Assembly (NCBI GenBank): GCA_001632425.1
Contig: KV425642.1
Coordinates: 1-64,000, forward strand
Origin: Neolentinus lepideus HHB14362 ss-1
Taxonomy: Eukaryota > Basidiomycota > Agaricomycetes > Gloeophyllales > Gloeophyllaceae
Length of the DNA: 64,000 nucleotides
Direction of reading: 5' to 3'
Within the stretch, counting starts at the first letter, position 1, and every line of letters starts with the position of its first letter. Positions 46,000-57,245 of this stretch are shown piece after piece. A program made the position numbers and the translations under genes. The notes below the pieces were generated by a model. It saw nothing but the letters and a program-made list of their open reading frames with translations. It was not told the origin of the DNA and searched no databases.

Positions 46000-47577
46000 C
46001 TATGAAGCCAACTGGACTGCCTGCTCGGCAGCGTCATCCAGGGCATCGAAAGCATAAATCTTCAGACCAGACTGACGGATCATTCTGCAGAGATGTAAGT
46101 ATGTGTGCAGATGCCGAAGCAGAAGTAACGCACTCTTTTGCCTCGGCCTCCTTGGTACCCTTCAGACGAACAATCAGAGGGATCTTGAGAGCAAGCTCTT
46201 TGCTCGCGTTGATGACACCTTCCGCGATGTAGTCACACCGCATAATACCGCCGAAAATGTTGATGAAAATACTCTTGACCTTAGGATCAGCCACAAGCAA
46301 CTCGAAAGCCTTCTTGACAGTCTCCGGAGTAGCACCTCTGCGGGACACCATCGTATCAGTATGTTCTACACCATTACACGGTCATGTGATTGACTCACCC
46401 TCCGACATCCAAGAAGTTTGCGGGGTTGCCGCCATGTAACGAAAGCACATCCATGGTAGCCATGGCAAGACCAGCACCATTCACCAAGCACCCGACGCTA
46501 CCATCGAGCTTGATGAAATTGAGGTTGGCCTTCTGCGCTTCAACCTCAGATGGCTCCTCCTGAGAAATGTCACGGAGAGTGAAGATGTCGGCCTGACGGA
46601 ACTCAGCATTGTCGTCGAAGCCAAACTTGGCATCCATGCTATGTGAGCCTTTAACATCCTATTTCTGCGATCTCGGAACATGACGAAGCGCACCACAGAA
46701 CATGGCCGTCAGTGGTCTCAGCCATCGGGTTGATCTCAATCTGGGTCGCATCCTTGTCCTTGAAGATCTTGTACAGGTTGATAAATATATCAGCTGCCTC
46801 CTGCTTCGTCTGATCGTCCTTGAACCCGAGCTTATTCGCGAGCCCAAGTGCGGTGGCCTTGTCCAGACCTTTCTCGAAGTGTATGGGGGTGGTAATGATG
46901 GCATTGGGGTCTTTGGCGGCGACCTCCTCGATGTTCATACCACCCTGGGCGGACGCGACAAGGACGGGTCCCCCTGTCGTGCGGTCATTCAGGACCGCAA
47001 CGTAGTATTCGTGTGCGGGGTCGCGACGCTCGGCCAGCATGACAGCATTGCATATCCGACCTGCCGCACCCGTCTGCTTGGTAATCAATTTCGCGCCGAG
47101 CATCTTGCTGGCGTAGTCTTTAGCCTGTTCCGGGCTGGACACACATTACGAGTTCTGACAAATTATAGGACTGTAGAGACGCACCTCTCAACCATATGCA
47201 CGCCTCCCTGAAGCCCATTGTCGAACTTGCCCTTCCCACGTCCACCAGCGAGAATCTGCGCCTTGATGACGAGCTTATCGGAGCCAAAGTCTTTGGCAAC
47301 ATTATACGCCTCTTCGGGAGTCTTTGCGGCAATACTCTTTGGCGTAGGGATACCGTACTGTCAAGCGCCACTTCAGCGTCTTATACCACGGAGATTATGC
47401 GGGGACATACAGAGTTAAGGAGGTTGACAGACTGATACTCGTGTATGGACAGGAAACGCTTCTGACCCGCAGATGCAGCCTGTGTGATCATGCGTCATGT
47501 TAGGCTCCTCCTCCGATATGTGGAACAAGGATACTTGCGCGAGCTACAGCGCCCACCTTCCGCAGCGACGCAAGCAT
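46000..47577 (-). CDS. LSC2: succinyl-CoA ligase beta subunit, mitochondrial
   Basis: Seven exons on the minus strand: 47539-47577, 47411-47479, 47185-47357, 46697-47134, 46399-46638, 46134-46337 and 46000-46084; 415 residues. It has a short mitochondrial presequence, then [20 protein letters not shown], the ATP-grasp fold with [65 protein letters not shown] and the CoA-ligase half with [18 protein letters not shown]. It forms the beta chain of TCA-cycle succinyl-CoA synthetase with LSC1. The first intron seems to use a GC donor (GCAAGT); a GT alternative at 47556 also keeps frame and would drop six residues. Confidence 0.95.
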
Positions 47578-48030
47578 AATGAAGAGTGTCTAGGATGTGA
47601 TTTCCAGCACGGCTGCTAAGTACGCCGAGTCTGGGTAAGCGTGCGATTTCCGCGCGTAAGCAGGCAGATGATTTCGCAGAGACATGTTATATTGCACGTT
47701 GACCAGAACGACGACGACGGTTGGCGGCGCCCAAACCTATCTTCCTGTCTCTCACCAGCCTCTCCCATGGGATTCGGCTTAGGCACAGTTCTGGCACAGA
47801 GATCACTTTCTCACCTTGAGTTCGGGCTGTTTCTACTGTTCTTGAGTCGTCCGAAATTTGGTGGAGGAACATTTCTTGTATCTATTTCGTCCGTCCTTGA
47901 TCCACGTGTAGAATACATGCTGTAAGACTGCGTCCAATACACGTCGTGAGACATACCGGGACTCTGGAGAGGTACACCAACGTCTTTGACAGTTTGCTCC
48001 ACGCTGTTAGCTCTGTTTACCACCCTCAGG
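47578..48030. other. divergent intergenic region
   Basis: Shared upstream region of LSC2 (minus) and the DinB-like gene (plus). No extra gene and no clear TATA box. Confidence 0.5.
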
Positions 48031-48882
48031 ATGTCAGACATGGTAGAGCAATCATCGTCGAAGCCTGATGGTCTCAATGAAGGCGAATTTCGCCACACTG
48101 ACGAGCAAACCGCTCTGAAGCAACTTCTTACCGTTTCTACCACCGTCCTGTCCCAGGCAGTCGACCTTGTGGAGAATGTCTTGACATCGGACGATCAACT
48201 CAGAGTGCACTCACAGTATCTGCCGGGTTCTACCATTGGTGTGTTGTGTTTTCAAATGTTATAGAGCTGACTCTTTATCATGTGCAATAGGCAAGCATCT
48301 CCGTCATGCTCGCGATCATTTTGTTATTCTACTAGACTGCATTTCCGCACAGCCACCGTATATCTTCAACTACGATGTGCGGTCTAGGAATACACCCATG
48401 GAGACGAGCTTGCAAGCTGCTCGGGAATCTTTACTTCAGACCATCACGCAGCTAGAAGCCGTCGTATCCAAAGCTCGCCTGGACGAGGCCATGACGCTAA
48501 ATGCCGTAACGCCTTACCCGCAGGTATTGCAGACGACATTTGGCAGAGAGGTCCGTTTTCAGAGATATATACAATATGTATCACACAGAATTGATGCAAA
48601 TTCCGTAGTTGTGGTTTGGCGCATTACACGCTGTACATCACTGGTCGATGGTATGCTAATCGCTTCTCACCCTTCAGGTTTCAGCGCTTCAGCTGTGCTA
48701 ACTGTCCCATAGGTTCGAGTAATAGCAGGCGAACTGGTGTGTTGGGTGTCCTGTAAGTATCTGTGTTCTATTGATTTATTTCTCATTACCAGAACATCAA
48801 ACTCGAAGACTCATTCGGCTTTGCCCCGTCGACGTTGGTGTATCGGGGGAGCGACGCGCCTCTAGGTAAAGCGAAGTTCTGA
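48031..48882 (+). CDS. DinB-like fold protein
   Basis: Five exons: 48031-48238, 48291-48550, 48609-48650, 48713-48736 (24 nt) and 48793-48882; 207 residues. The predicted four-helix bundle has the DinB pattern of metal-binding histidines: one in GKHLRHARDHFVILLD (helix 2) and a pair in LHAVHHWSMVRVIA (helix 3). Bacterial members are thiol-transferase or damage-inducible enzymes that bind a divalent metal through three His. Fungal versions are uncharacterised. The remaining parts (LKQLLTVSTTVLSQAVDLVE and the LEDSFGFAPSTLVYRG tail) support the same family. No targeting signal is seen. Confidence 0.75.
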
Positions 48883-49310
48883 GGACTATGATGCGTTAAG
48901 GGCTCCGGTGCTCGTTCCTCTATCCATAATAGCTTGTGGATGTCAAAATGGATTGTATTCTGCGTGAATATATCGTATCATCAGCTACCTAAGACGATAA
49001 CGTGAATTTGCAGTATCTCCTATGACGCCGCGTATCCAGAAGTCTGAGTTGTGTTCTGTTGGTGTACTAGTATAGTACCGTGTCGTTTCAGAAAAGTACT
49101 CAGAAAAAATTCTGCTGATGTCCTCGTTTCATGCCGACGTCGTTGCGTGTTGTGGCTTAGCGCTTATGACGCACATTGTTAGGATCCAAAGGCTTTGCCA
49201 AACAAACGCTCGAACTATGTACACCTTCGGATCGGAGCACGTGGCTCAAGTACTCTCAGCCACACCGGCGCTACCCGCATCCTAGTATCACCCCCGTCCA
49301 TCTCACTGCT
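48883..49310. other. intergenic
   Basis: 3' UTR of the DinB-like gene and promoter of the histone deacetylase gene. Nothing else was recognised. Confidence 0.5.
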
Positions 49311-51573
49311 ATGTCGGAGAAATGGACACCAGTCGAAGACGACACGCAGAAGAAGAGAGTGGTACGTGCTGTCTTTTGATTTTTCCTGGGAAGAGTCGGG
49401 AGAGGAGGCCTGTGTGGCTAATGTGGATGTGGAATTGTCAGTGTTACTTTTTTGACTCAGATATTGGAGGGTTTCATTATGGACCGGGGCATCCGTGGGT
49501 ACTTTAGAATTCTTCCTCACTAGCCGTGCTTATGGATATTCCAGCATGAAACCGACGCGTATACGGATGTGTCATTCGTTAGTCATGAACTATGGTCTCT
49601 ATAAGAGGATGGAGATATTCGTGCGTTTCCTGCTCCCTGCAGTTTTGTTTTTCATGTGGACTCATAACCTCTTTCATTCATTAAGAGGGCAAAGCCCGCG
49701 ACGAAACGCGAGATGACCCAGTTCCACTCGGATGAATACATCGACTTCTTGAGCCGGATAACGCCCAGCAACATGGGCTCGTACGTTAAGGAACAGTACA
49801 AATGTGCGCCTCTAGTTTCCCTGAGATCTTATTCCTTTGTTCATTTATGCCACTTCTGCCCGTCAAACTTGGTTGTCCAGATAACGTCGGAGACGATTGC
49901 CCAGTTTTTGATGGCATGTTCGAGTACTGCTCGATATCTGCAGGTGGTTCAATGGGCACGTCTCAATTGCCTCATAAACAGCTGCATCATGTCATGCTCA
50001 CAATCTTGTTCCGCGAAAATCTAGAGGGTGCCGCTCGCCTGAGCCGAGACAAGTGTGACATTGCTATCAACTGGGCGGGTGGTCTGCATCATGCCAAAAA
50101 GATAGAAGCCAGTGGCTTTTGCTATGTAAATGGTGACTACTAATTGAATATCCCATCTGTTTATGCTAAATCCGCAAATTTACTAGATATCGTTCTGGGC
50201 ATTCTGGAATTATTGAGGTATACGGGTGACTTATCATTCGTAGCGTTTCTCATCTCGCCTTAGATACCACCCTCGCGTTCTCTACATTGACATAGACGTG
50301 CATCATGGGGATGGCGTAGAGGAGGCATTTTATACCACGGACAGGGTCATGACGTGCAGCTTCCACAAGTACGGAGAGTATTTCCCTGGAACGGGGGAAC
50401 TACGTGTGAGTACAATTCGACCAACAGCAAACTATGCACTGTTGATGCTGTTGTGTAGGATGTAGGTATCGGCAAAGGGAAGTATTATGCGCTGAATTTC
50501 CCTCTGCGTGATGGTATAACGGATGAGACATACAAAAGCGTGTTCGAGCCGGTACTTGTCCTTCAATCGAAGGAAAACTTGTATGCAGATGCTTACGCAT
50601 GTTTGATAGGTCATTCGTCAGGTCATGGAGACATATGACCCATCAGCAGTCGTGCTCCAGTGCGGAACGGACTCCTTATCTGGAGATAAACTTGGTTGCT
50701 TCAATCTGTCAATGAGAGGTCATGCGAACTGCGTGAAGTTCGTGAAGTCGTTCAATAAGCCATTGTTGATGGTCGGTGGAGGTGGCTATACGATGCGAAA
50801 CGTGAGTCGGGTCTGGGCATTCGAGACAGGCTTGGCAACTGGTGTCGAACTTATGCCATGTGAGTGATTTCCACAACTTCCTTGGCTCTGGTCTTAACAG
50901 GGGGACCACACAGCAATACCAATGAACGAGTACTACGAGTACTTTGGTCCAACTTATGAACTTGATGTGAAACCGTCGAATATGGAAGATATGAACACGC
51001 TACGATATCTGGAGAGGGTCAAGAATATCCTAAGTGATAATTTGCGGCGGCAAGGTGGTCCTCCCAGCGTTCAGATGCAAGGTTCATTTTTCTCCGTCAT
51101 CCTAGGAGCTATCTCTGATCTCGTTCACAGACGTTCCGCGGACATCGATGGACATTCTCATGGATGATGCGAACGCCGAAGACGACTTTATTCCCCAAGA
51201 CGAGCGGCGTCACCAGCGTCTGCTCGACACCCGACGGCAAGCGGATGGCGAGCTCTCCGATTCCGATGACGAAGGCGAGGGCGGGAGGCGGGACCACCGG
51301 TCGCACCGCGAGCGTGATAGCCCGGATGGCTCGAGCTCGGGGCGCAAGTTTAATAAGGGTGTGATGGGCATCAATCTGAGCTCGGCACCGGGTTCAGGGT
51401 CGCATGGTGTGGGCCCGAGTGCGAATACGACAATGCCGCAGGTGATTGCGAGCGGGAGATTGGATTCTATGGACGTGGATCCGCAGGCGCAGGAGAGTGT
51501 CGCTGCTTCAGCCGCTGAGGACAGTGGGGCGTCGACGAATCGTGCGCCGTCGGAGGAACGACCACCTTCATGA
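49311..51573 (+). CDS. RPD3: class I histone deacetylase, RPD3 type
   Basis: Twelve exons: 49311-49361, 49442-49494, 49545-49620, 49686-49803, 49881-49955, 50025-50132, 50188-50218, 50264-50405, 50459-50551, 50610-50859, 50914-51081 and 51131-51573; 535 residues. Active-site parts are complete: [50 protein letters not shown] (His-His pair), [18 protein letters not shown] (zinc Asp-His), [17 protein letters not shown] (zinc Asp) and [17 protein letters not shown]. The ~150-residue tail is acidic and Ser/Gly-rich, as in fungal Rpd3. The enzyme removes acetyl groups from histone tails in Sin3-type complexes. The intron 49956-50024 starts with GC, not GT, and is 69 bp with no in-frame stop, so a retained form with 23 extra residues could be made. 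Confidence 0.96.
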
Positions 51574-51765
51574 TCAAGATTTTAGCTGTATATTTTCTAT
51601 CAGTTTCCTTGTGGTCTTGTGCTGTGAAGATGTTCGGCGTGTATTTTGTACGGTAACAAGTGGATGAAGTCCTACTCGCGTGATCTTGTGATCGGGAACG
51701 TGACTTGACGCGCTAATTACCGCGCCCGCTCCGGTCGGCAGCCCTGTTCTTCGACATCTACCACC

Positions 51766-52936
51766 ATGACGGAGGCATCTTCAAGCACTAGATTAGCAAC
51801 GCCGCCACGGGGAGAAGGTTCTGCGCCTGCGTTGCCTCTTACACCTGAACATGTGAAGCGCATTGAGATCAATAGGCTGCTCGGTATGTATGTAGCTTCT
51901 AATTGCTTCTCAGACCGTCCCTGATCCGTTATTCAGCAAAGGCTAAGCAGCGCGAAAGGGAACAAGAATCCTCATCGTCTTCAATACTCAATGCGAATAG
52001 CAAACGACCGCTGGGTGTTGTGCCTGCCACCTCCAATTCGCCGACCGCTCCACAGCAGCGACCATTGCAACGCGATTCACGCCTAGGCAAATACTTCGAA
52101 TATGATTTGTCCAAGATGGCGAACTCAAAGGGTGGATTTTTGATTGAGGATGATAATGAGGTGAATGAGGATTTGACGCGGAAGGAGAGGGAGCGAGAGA
52201 GACAGCGCGCACAGCAGAACCTAGACCCTCGTGCGTCTCTATTTCGTATTTGACTTGCTGCATTCCTCTCAGACATATATTATAGCCATATTTCTCGATC
52301 CCAAACTTAACCCCAAATGCAGAGACTGTGGCTCGATAGACATCGACCAAACTTTCAAGAAGATCTTTGGCTGCCTCGTATGTAATAAATGCAAGAATGA
52401 CAAGCCAGAGAAGTACAGTCTATTGACGAAGACCGAGTGTAAAGAGGTAAGTAGACCTGGTCATTTGACCGTTCGTTAAGTCCTGATTCAATGTCTGCAG
52501 GATTACCTTCTCACAGATGGTGAGAGCAATCGTCGTTACCATTGAGTCCGCTGACTTATCGTCTTGTTTAGCTGAACTCCGAGACCAAGAGCTCCTACCG
52601 CATCTACTCAAAGCGAATCCTCATAAGTCGACGTACGCAAATATGATGCTATTTCTCCGGTACCAAGTGGAAGAATTTGCCTGGAACAAGTGGGGATCAC
52701 CCGAGGCACTCGACACGGAATGGGAGCGGAGGGAGGGCGAGAAGAAGAAAAAGAAGAACAAGAAATTTGAGCAGGGGCTGAAGGAGCTTCGACGGCGGAC
52801 AAGGGAGGGCGTTTGGCAGAAACGCAAGGACGCGGAGCATAAGCATGTATTTGGTGTCGTCGAGAAGGGGTCGGATGGGGTAGGCAAGCAGGTTTGTCAT
52901 GAATGTGGCTTTACGATAGAGGTTGAGGAATTTTGA
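51766..52936 (+). CDS. RAD14: DNA repair protein XPA/Rad14
   Basis: Five exons: 51766-51883, 51937-52230, 52286-52446, 52501-52519 (19 nt) and 52572-52936; 318 residues. The XPA zinc finger reads CRDCGS then GCLVCNKCKND, followed by YSLLTKTECKEDYLLTDAEL and the DNA-binding domain DQELLPHLLKANPHKSTYAN and FLRYQVEEFAWNKWGSPEAL. A Lys-rich helix (EGEKKKKKNKKFEQ) and a second Cys pair (VCHECGFTI) close the protein. XPA/Rad14 verifies lesions and positions the incision complex in nucleotide excision repair. It begins 192 bp after the RPD3 stop, in the same direction. Confidence 0.95.
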
Positions 52937-53168
52937 TTTATTTATTGGCCATCGTTATACGAGAGCATGGTACGAAAATCGGTGGCCGGCTGGCCGGTAT
53001 CACATGTAGCAATACGATGACCGGCTATACCGCATCAGTGCTACAGCCACAATCCTACATGGGACGGCGGTGTCCCTTAAGCCGGACAACAGTGCGGCCA
53101 ATGTCTTCTCCAAGTACCATCTCTCACGTCTAATATCTCTGTCTTTGTTACGCTGGTCCACTACCTCC

Positions 53169-54516
53169 ATGAGCGAAGGCCAGGCCGAGCACGAACGAAT
53201 CTCGACATCCCTGGATGTCGAGCAGATCGACGTCAATCTCTTCCGCTCCAAATCCCTCTGGCTGCCTGTCCGCTCGCGGGGCGTTTTCGGAGGACAGGTC
53301 ATCTCTCAGGCAGTCATATCCGCGACGAAATGTGTGAATCCCGCGTTCGGATTACATGTACGTTCTTGTAGCACTCATCTGTTTGATCATCGAATAACAT
53401 GGATCATTCGTAGTCTCTTCACGTAGGTTTGGCACTAGTGTCTGAAGTACTCGCAATCCCCTGAGAAATGAGCAACTTGAAATCAGTGTTACTTCTTAAC
53501 AAGTGCCTCCCCTGCTGTGCCCATCCTATACTATGTTGAGCGTCTTCGAGAGGGCCGGTCATACTCGACCCGGTCCGTCAAGGCAGCGCAGAATGGGAAG
53601 ATTGTCTTCATCATGCTGTGCTCTTTCCAGAAGCCCGAGCTGTGGCAGCCCGAACGTCACTGGCCCATACCGGAAGTACCCCCACCCGAAGAATGCGAAT
53701 TGGAGGAAGATTTCTACCTCAGAGAGGCGAATCGTGCGGACAATGAGAAATTGAAGAATATTCTCTTGGACTACCGAGATGTAAGTGCGGTAATGTCCAG
53801 GACTCACACCCACCGCTCACGGCGCTTCAGGAACGGATAAAGAGTCCTGTGTCGATCAGGACTGTCGCTCGCGAGGGCCGTCCGGTCGGCAACAGCGTAA
53901 CAATGTACATGTACTGGATGCAAGCAAAGAGCGTGCCCAAGTATGATGCACCATATCAGAAGGCCATACTTGGTTACTTATCCGACCTGTATTTGTGAGT
54001 CCAGCACGCGTTTAAAGTTACCCTATTTTACCTCTTACCCCAATTACTCGTGTCAGCATCGCCGTATCCGCGAATACGCTTGGGCTCAAACGGTTATCGA
54101 GGGGTCCAGATGCCCTGGGTATGTTGGTACGTATCTCTCACCGATGTCGCACGCCAACGATATCTGATTTCGAAAATTCGCCCAGTCAACTCTGGATCAC
54201 AGCATTTATTACTACAGGTCTGTCTTGCCCTTTGCTGTCTCCACTCGTTACTTGGCATTGACATCATGACCTAGCGATGATTTCGACTGTGGTGATTCGC
54301 TCCTATACGTGATTTCGTCGCCTAGGGCAGGTTCCGGGCGGGGAGTTGTGCACGGTCAGGTACGTCGTCACTAACTAACCGGCCACTTATGCTGACCGCA
54401 TATCTATCGAACAGATGTATACGCGAACCGGCAAGCTTGTCGCAGTCATGTCGCAAGAAGGTGTCGTCCGTGCCGACAGGCAGGCACCGAAGGAGGAAAC
54501 GAAGGCCAGATTATGA
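53169..54516 (+). CDS. ACOT8: peroxisomal acyl-CoA thioesterase (TesB/ACOT8)
   Basis: Eight exons: 53169-53357, 53414-53422 (9 nt, Ser-Leu-His), 53487-53780, 53831-53994, 54057-54126, 54186-54217, 54275-54359 and 54415-54516; 314 residues. It has a double hot-dog fold: first domain with VRSRGVFGGQVISQAVISAT, SLHCYFLTSASPAVPILYYV, RSVKAAQNGKIVFIMLCSF; second with SANTLGLKRL, TLDHSIYYY, LLYVISSPRAGSGRGVVHGQ, MYTRTGKLVAVMSQEGVVR. The family hydrolyses acyl-CoA to free acid and CoA in peroxisomes. The C-terminus ends ...KARL, close to a type 1 peroxisomal signal. The start is the first ATG of this frame. Confidence 0.92.
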
Positions 54517-56213
54517 GGATTGTTTTGCTGCACTACTAGTATTGCCGGCGTACTCCCGTAGATATATGATAGAACCTTAATATTGCAGATACCGTAATAT
54601 CTTTCTTGAGTTCTCATGTTGGGTCACTCAAAGCATCTGTAGAAAACGGGTACATGGGTCCGAGATATTATGAATACAACGGCTCCCTACCCTGCTCGAC
54701 GGATATAGCGCAACTCGCAGATGTAAGAAGCGACGCACCAATCGTCATCTGCAATACTTATCAACAGTCGCCTGTAAGTACACGCTATGACCGCATTTTA
54801 AGAGGAAGGAACCATAGTGATGGCATATGTGGCTATCATACTATCCCCTTATTCGACGGGATGGCAAAGCAAAACATGGACTGATACATGCGAATGCGAG
54901 AGTGTGTGCAGATGTGGATGGATGCGACAAGGTGAGAAACCAGTGGAAGAGCTTAGTTCTTTCGACGGAAAGAAGAGCCTGCGGATGCACAGTCAGACGA
55001 GATACCGAGACACGAGCAATTAAAGCTACGCACCCTCAGTTAACCGGGCCTTACCACCAGTGGGCTGACAGAGGACGCTCGAGCAGGAGCCGCAAAGAAC
55101 GACAGTTTGTGCGTGCGAGAAGACGGTCGTGATGGCGAAGCAGCCTGAACAGCCCCCAGGTTATATTCAGATAATCACTATAAGCAGCAGAAATCACGTA
55201 CCAGGGCACTTCACATCCATAAAGTACGAGTTTGGGGACTGCACGAGACGTTTGAGCTTATGGCTCCTCTTCTCAGTCTCAGGGAGGGGGTTGAGCAAGT
55301 CGACAGCGAGAGTCTGTCATGCGAACGTATCAGGAACCTTTTGTGAACTGTTTTACCCCTTCTTAGGCCAGAGCTACGTACCATTGTGATCGCAACGAGT
55401 GTCTTGGTCTTCTAGCGAGCGATGCGAAACTTTTTGTTGCTGAAGACGAGCTTTTCGACGCCGCGGTGTGTAGCGAAGGGACCTAGTGTATTAGTGATGA
55501 TGATCCACCCAAGGTTTAAGGTTCGAGCGGAGTCTCAATACTCGGTCGGCTCCGGATGACTAGACTTGTCCTTCCGAATATGATTAATGATATTAAATTT
55601 GGGATTTGCACGTCAATCCACTCTCGAGCCAGACAACGACTTCGTATTTAAGTTAGGAAGGATCGTGCATTTTGGCCTATCACTTGACACAAAGAGCTGC
55701 GCAAGTTCCAGAAAACAATGTCCCAGTCACTTTGTGAATTCACCGCAAAATGTCTAAGATTCGACGCATAAGATTAACAATGCAACTTGCAATGTTCAAA
55801 GTGTAAATGACAAGTATAAGTCTCCCAAACCAGCTTTATTATACACTGAATGTATGACCGGCGTAGTAATACTACGTAAAGACACAAAAAGCAGCGAGTA
55901 CGGCAACAAAAGAGCGCAATTATTATACAGGCCTAAAATATATAGTGATGAGCAGGCAAGACCAGATCAGACGAAGCCCAGATCGAATATGCTACACATT
56001 TTTGTCAGCAATGACAACTATTGAAACAGTAGAGGGGGAATGAGAAAAGTGTGAACGCAGGTGCACAGCAGAAACAGCGAATTAGTGTGGAAAAAGAAGT
56101 AAGTTAGACATGAAAGAGGGTCCCGATGCAATTGTCTCTGTGTCGTTTGTGATTTTCATTAATGGCGTATGGTATGTCGCTTGAGTGTCGTAGTTGAAAC
56201 GTGGTGAAAACGT
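54517..56213. other. intergenic
   Basis: About 1.7 kb without a supported gene between two convergent genes. The A+T-rich part from about 55800 is probably the 3' UTR of the minus-strand BTG gene. Confidence 0.5.
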
Positions 56214-57245
56214 CTAGATGCGGCGCCAGCTGATGGGCGAGATCGGCGCAGAAACCTTGGTAACCTTGGGGGCTTGAGTGGCCTTGACCTTGTTGGCGGG
56301 CGCGCCGAGCATGACGCCACCGGTCAGGACAGTGGTCCTCCCACCCTCGTAGCTCGTCACTTCCTTCCTATTCTTGTCGATGAAGACACGGGCCTGCCTG
56401 GCCCGCTCCCGCCTGGACATCAGCTTGGGTTCGACGCCAACAGTTTTCCTCTCCAGGTTCGACGCAGTAGAAACACTGGTCTCGGATGATGCGCTGGAGA
56501 AGGAGAAGCCGGAGGACTCCGAGTGGGATGAGCACGAAGATGATCGTGAGTGAGTAGAGACAGGCGAAACGGAGTCCTGCCTGGGCGGAACGCAGAGGTA
56601 CTTGGAGTTCGCAGAGGGGACGGGGAACTGATCGAGGATGGGGGTCAACCAGGTAGGCTCCCGGGTTTCATCAGCCAGCATTGCGAAGATCTCGTCATCA
56701 ATCTCCTCCTGATCCTCCTCTAGGAGCTGCTGAGCAAGCGTCTTGGGACTCTCCTGCTTCTCCTGCCTCGCAGTCAGAGCGGCAGTGAGGCGTGCAGTCG
56801 CTTGGGCACGGAGCTGGGCGTAGAGCTTGGCCTCCTCCTCCTCCTCGGGTTGATCGCACCAGACAGTGAAGAGCTTGGAAGACATACCCCACTGGCCAAA
56901 CCGCACGCTCACAGAGCCCGGGTCGACGAAGAGGTCAAACTCGATGTTGCCGAGCGCCTTGATCCAAACACTCCAGTCCACATCTGCAGCGATGCACGCA
57001 GCGTAAACTGGACGGGGAGGAACGCAGTGGGGAGACAGGGTCAGGCAGCGGCGGCCAGAGCCACGCACTGGGTTGGAGGGGTCCCAGGTAGGTGCGAAGT
57101 GGGTGGAGAGATTGGTCTCCAGACAGGCTTGGAGCTTCAGAATAGTGCTCGCCGGAATGCGGGCGATTAAAGAATGGGTAAGGTAGGTGACGACATGAGC
57201 AACAGTAACCGAAAGGGTCATGGACAAGGGAACGTTGACGGCCAT
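56214..57245 (-). CDS. BTG/Tob (anti-proliferative) domain protein
   Basis: A single-exon frame of 343 residues from ATG 57243-57245; the frame stays open upstream to 57548, but that part looks like leader sequence. The N-terminal ~110 resid are a BTG domain: THSLIARIPASTILKLQACL, FAPTWDPSNPVRGSGRRCLT (box A type) and FDLFVDPGSVSVRFGQW (box B type). The rest is Glu-rich then Ser-rich and disordered, with LAQQLLEEDQEEIDDEIFAM and a conserved RRERARQARVFIDKNRKEV segment. Animal BTG/Tob proteins bind the CAF1 deadenylase and promote mRNA decay and growth arrest. A similar role in fungi is inferred only. Confidence 0.8.
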   Translation of the reverse strand: MAVNVPLSMTLSVTVAHVVTYLTHSLIARIPASTILKLQACLETNLSTHFAPTWDPSNPVRGSGRRCLTLSPHCVPPRPVYAACIAADVDWSVWIKALGNIEFDLFVDPGSVSVRFGQWGMSSKLFTVWCDQPEEEEEAKLYAQLRAQATARLTAALTARQEKQESPKTLAQQLLEEDQEEIDDEIFAMLADETREPTWLTPILDQFPVPSANSKYLCVPPRQDSVSPVSTHSRSSSCSSHSESSGFSFSSASSETSVSTASNLERKTVGVEPKLMSRRERARQARVFIDKNRKEVTSYEGGRTTVLTGGVMLGAPANKVKATQAPKVTKVSAPISPISWRRI

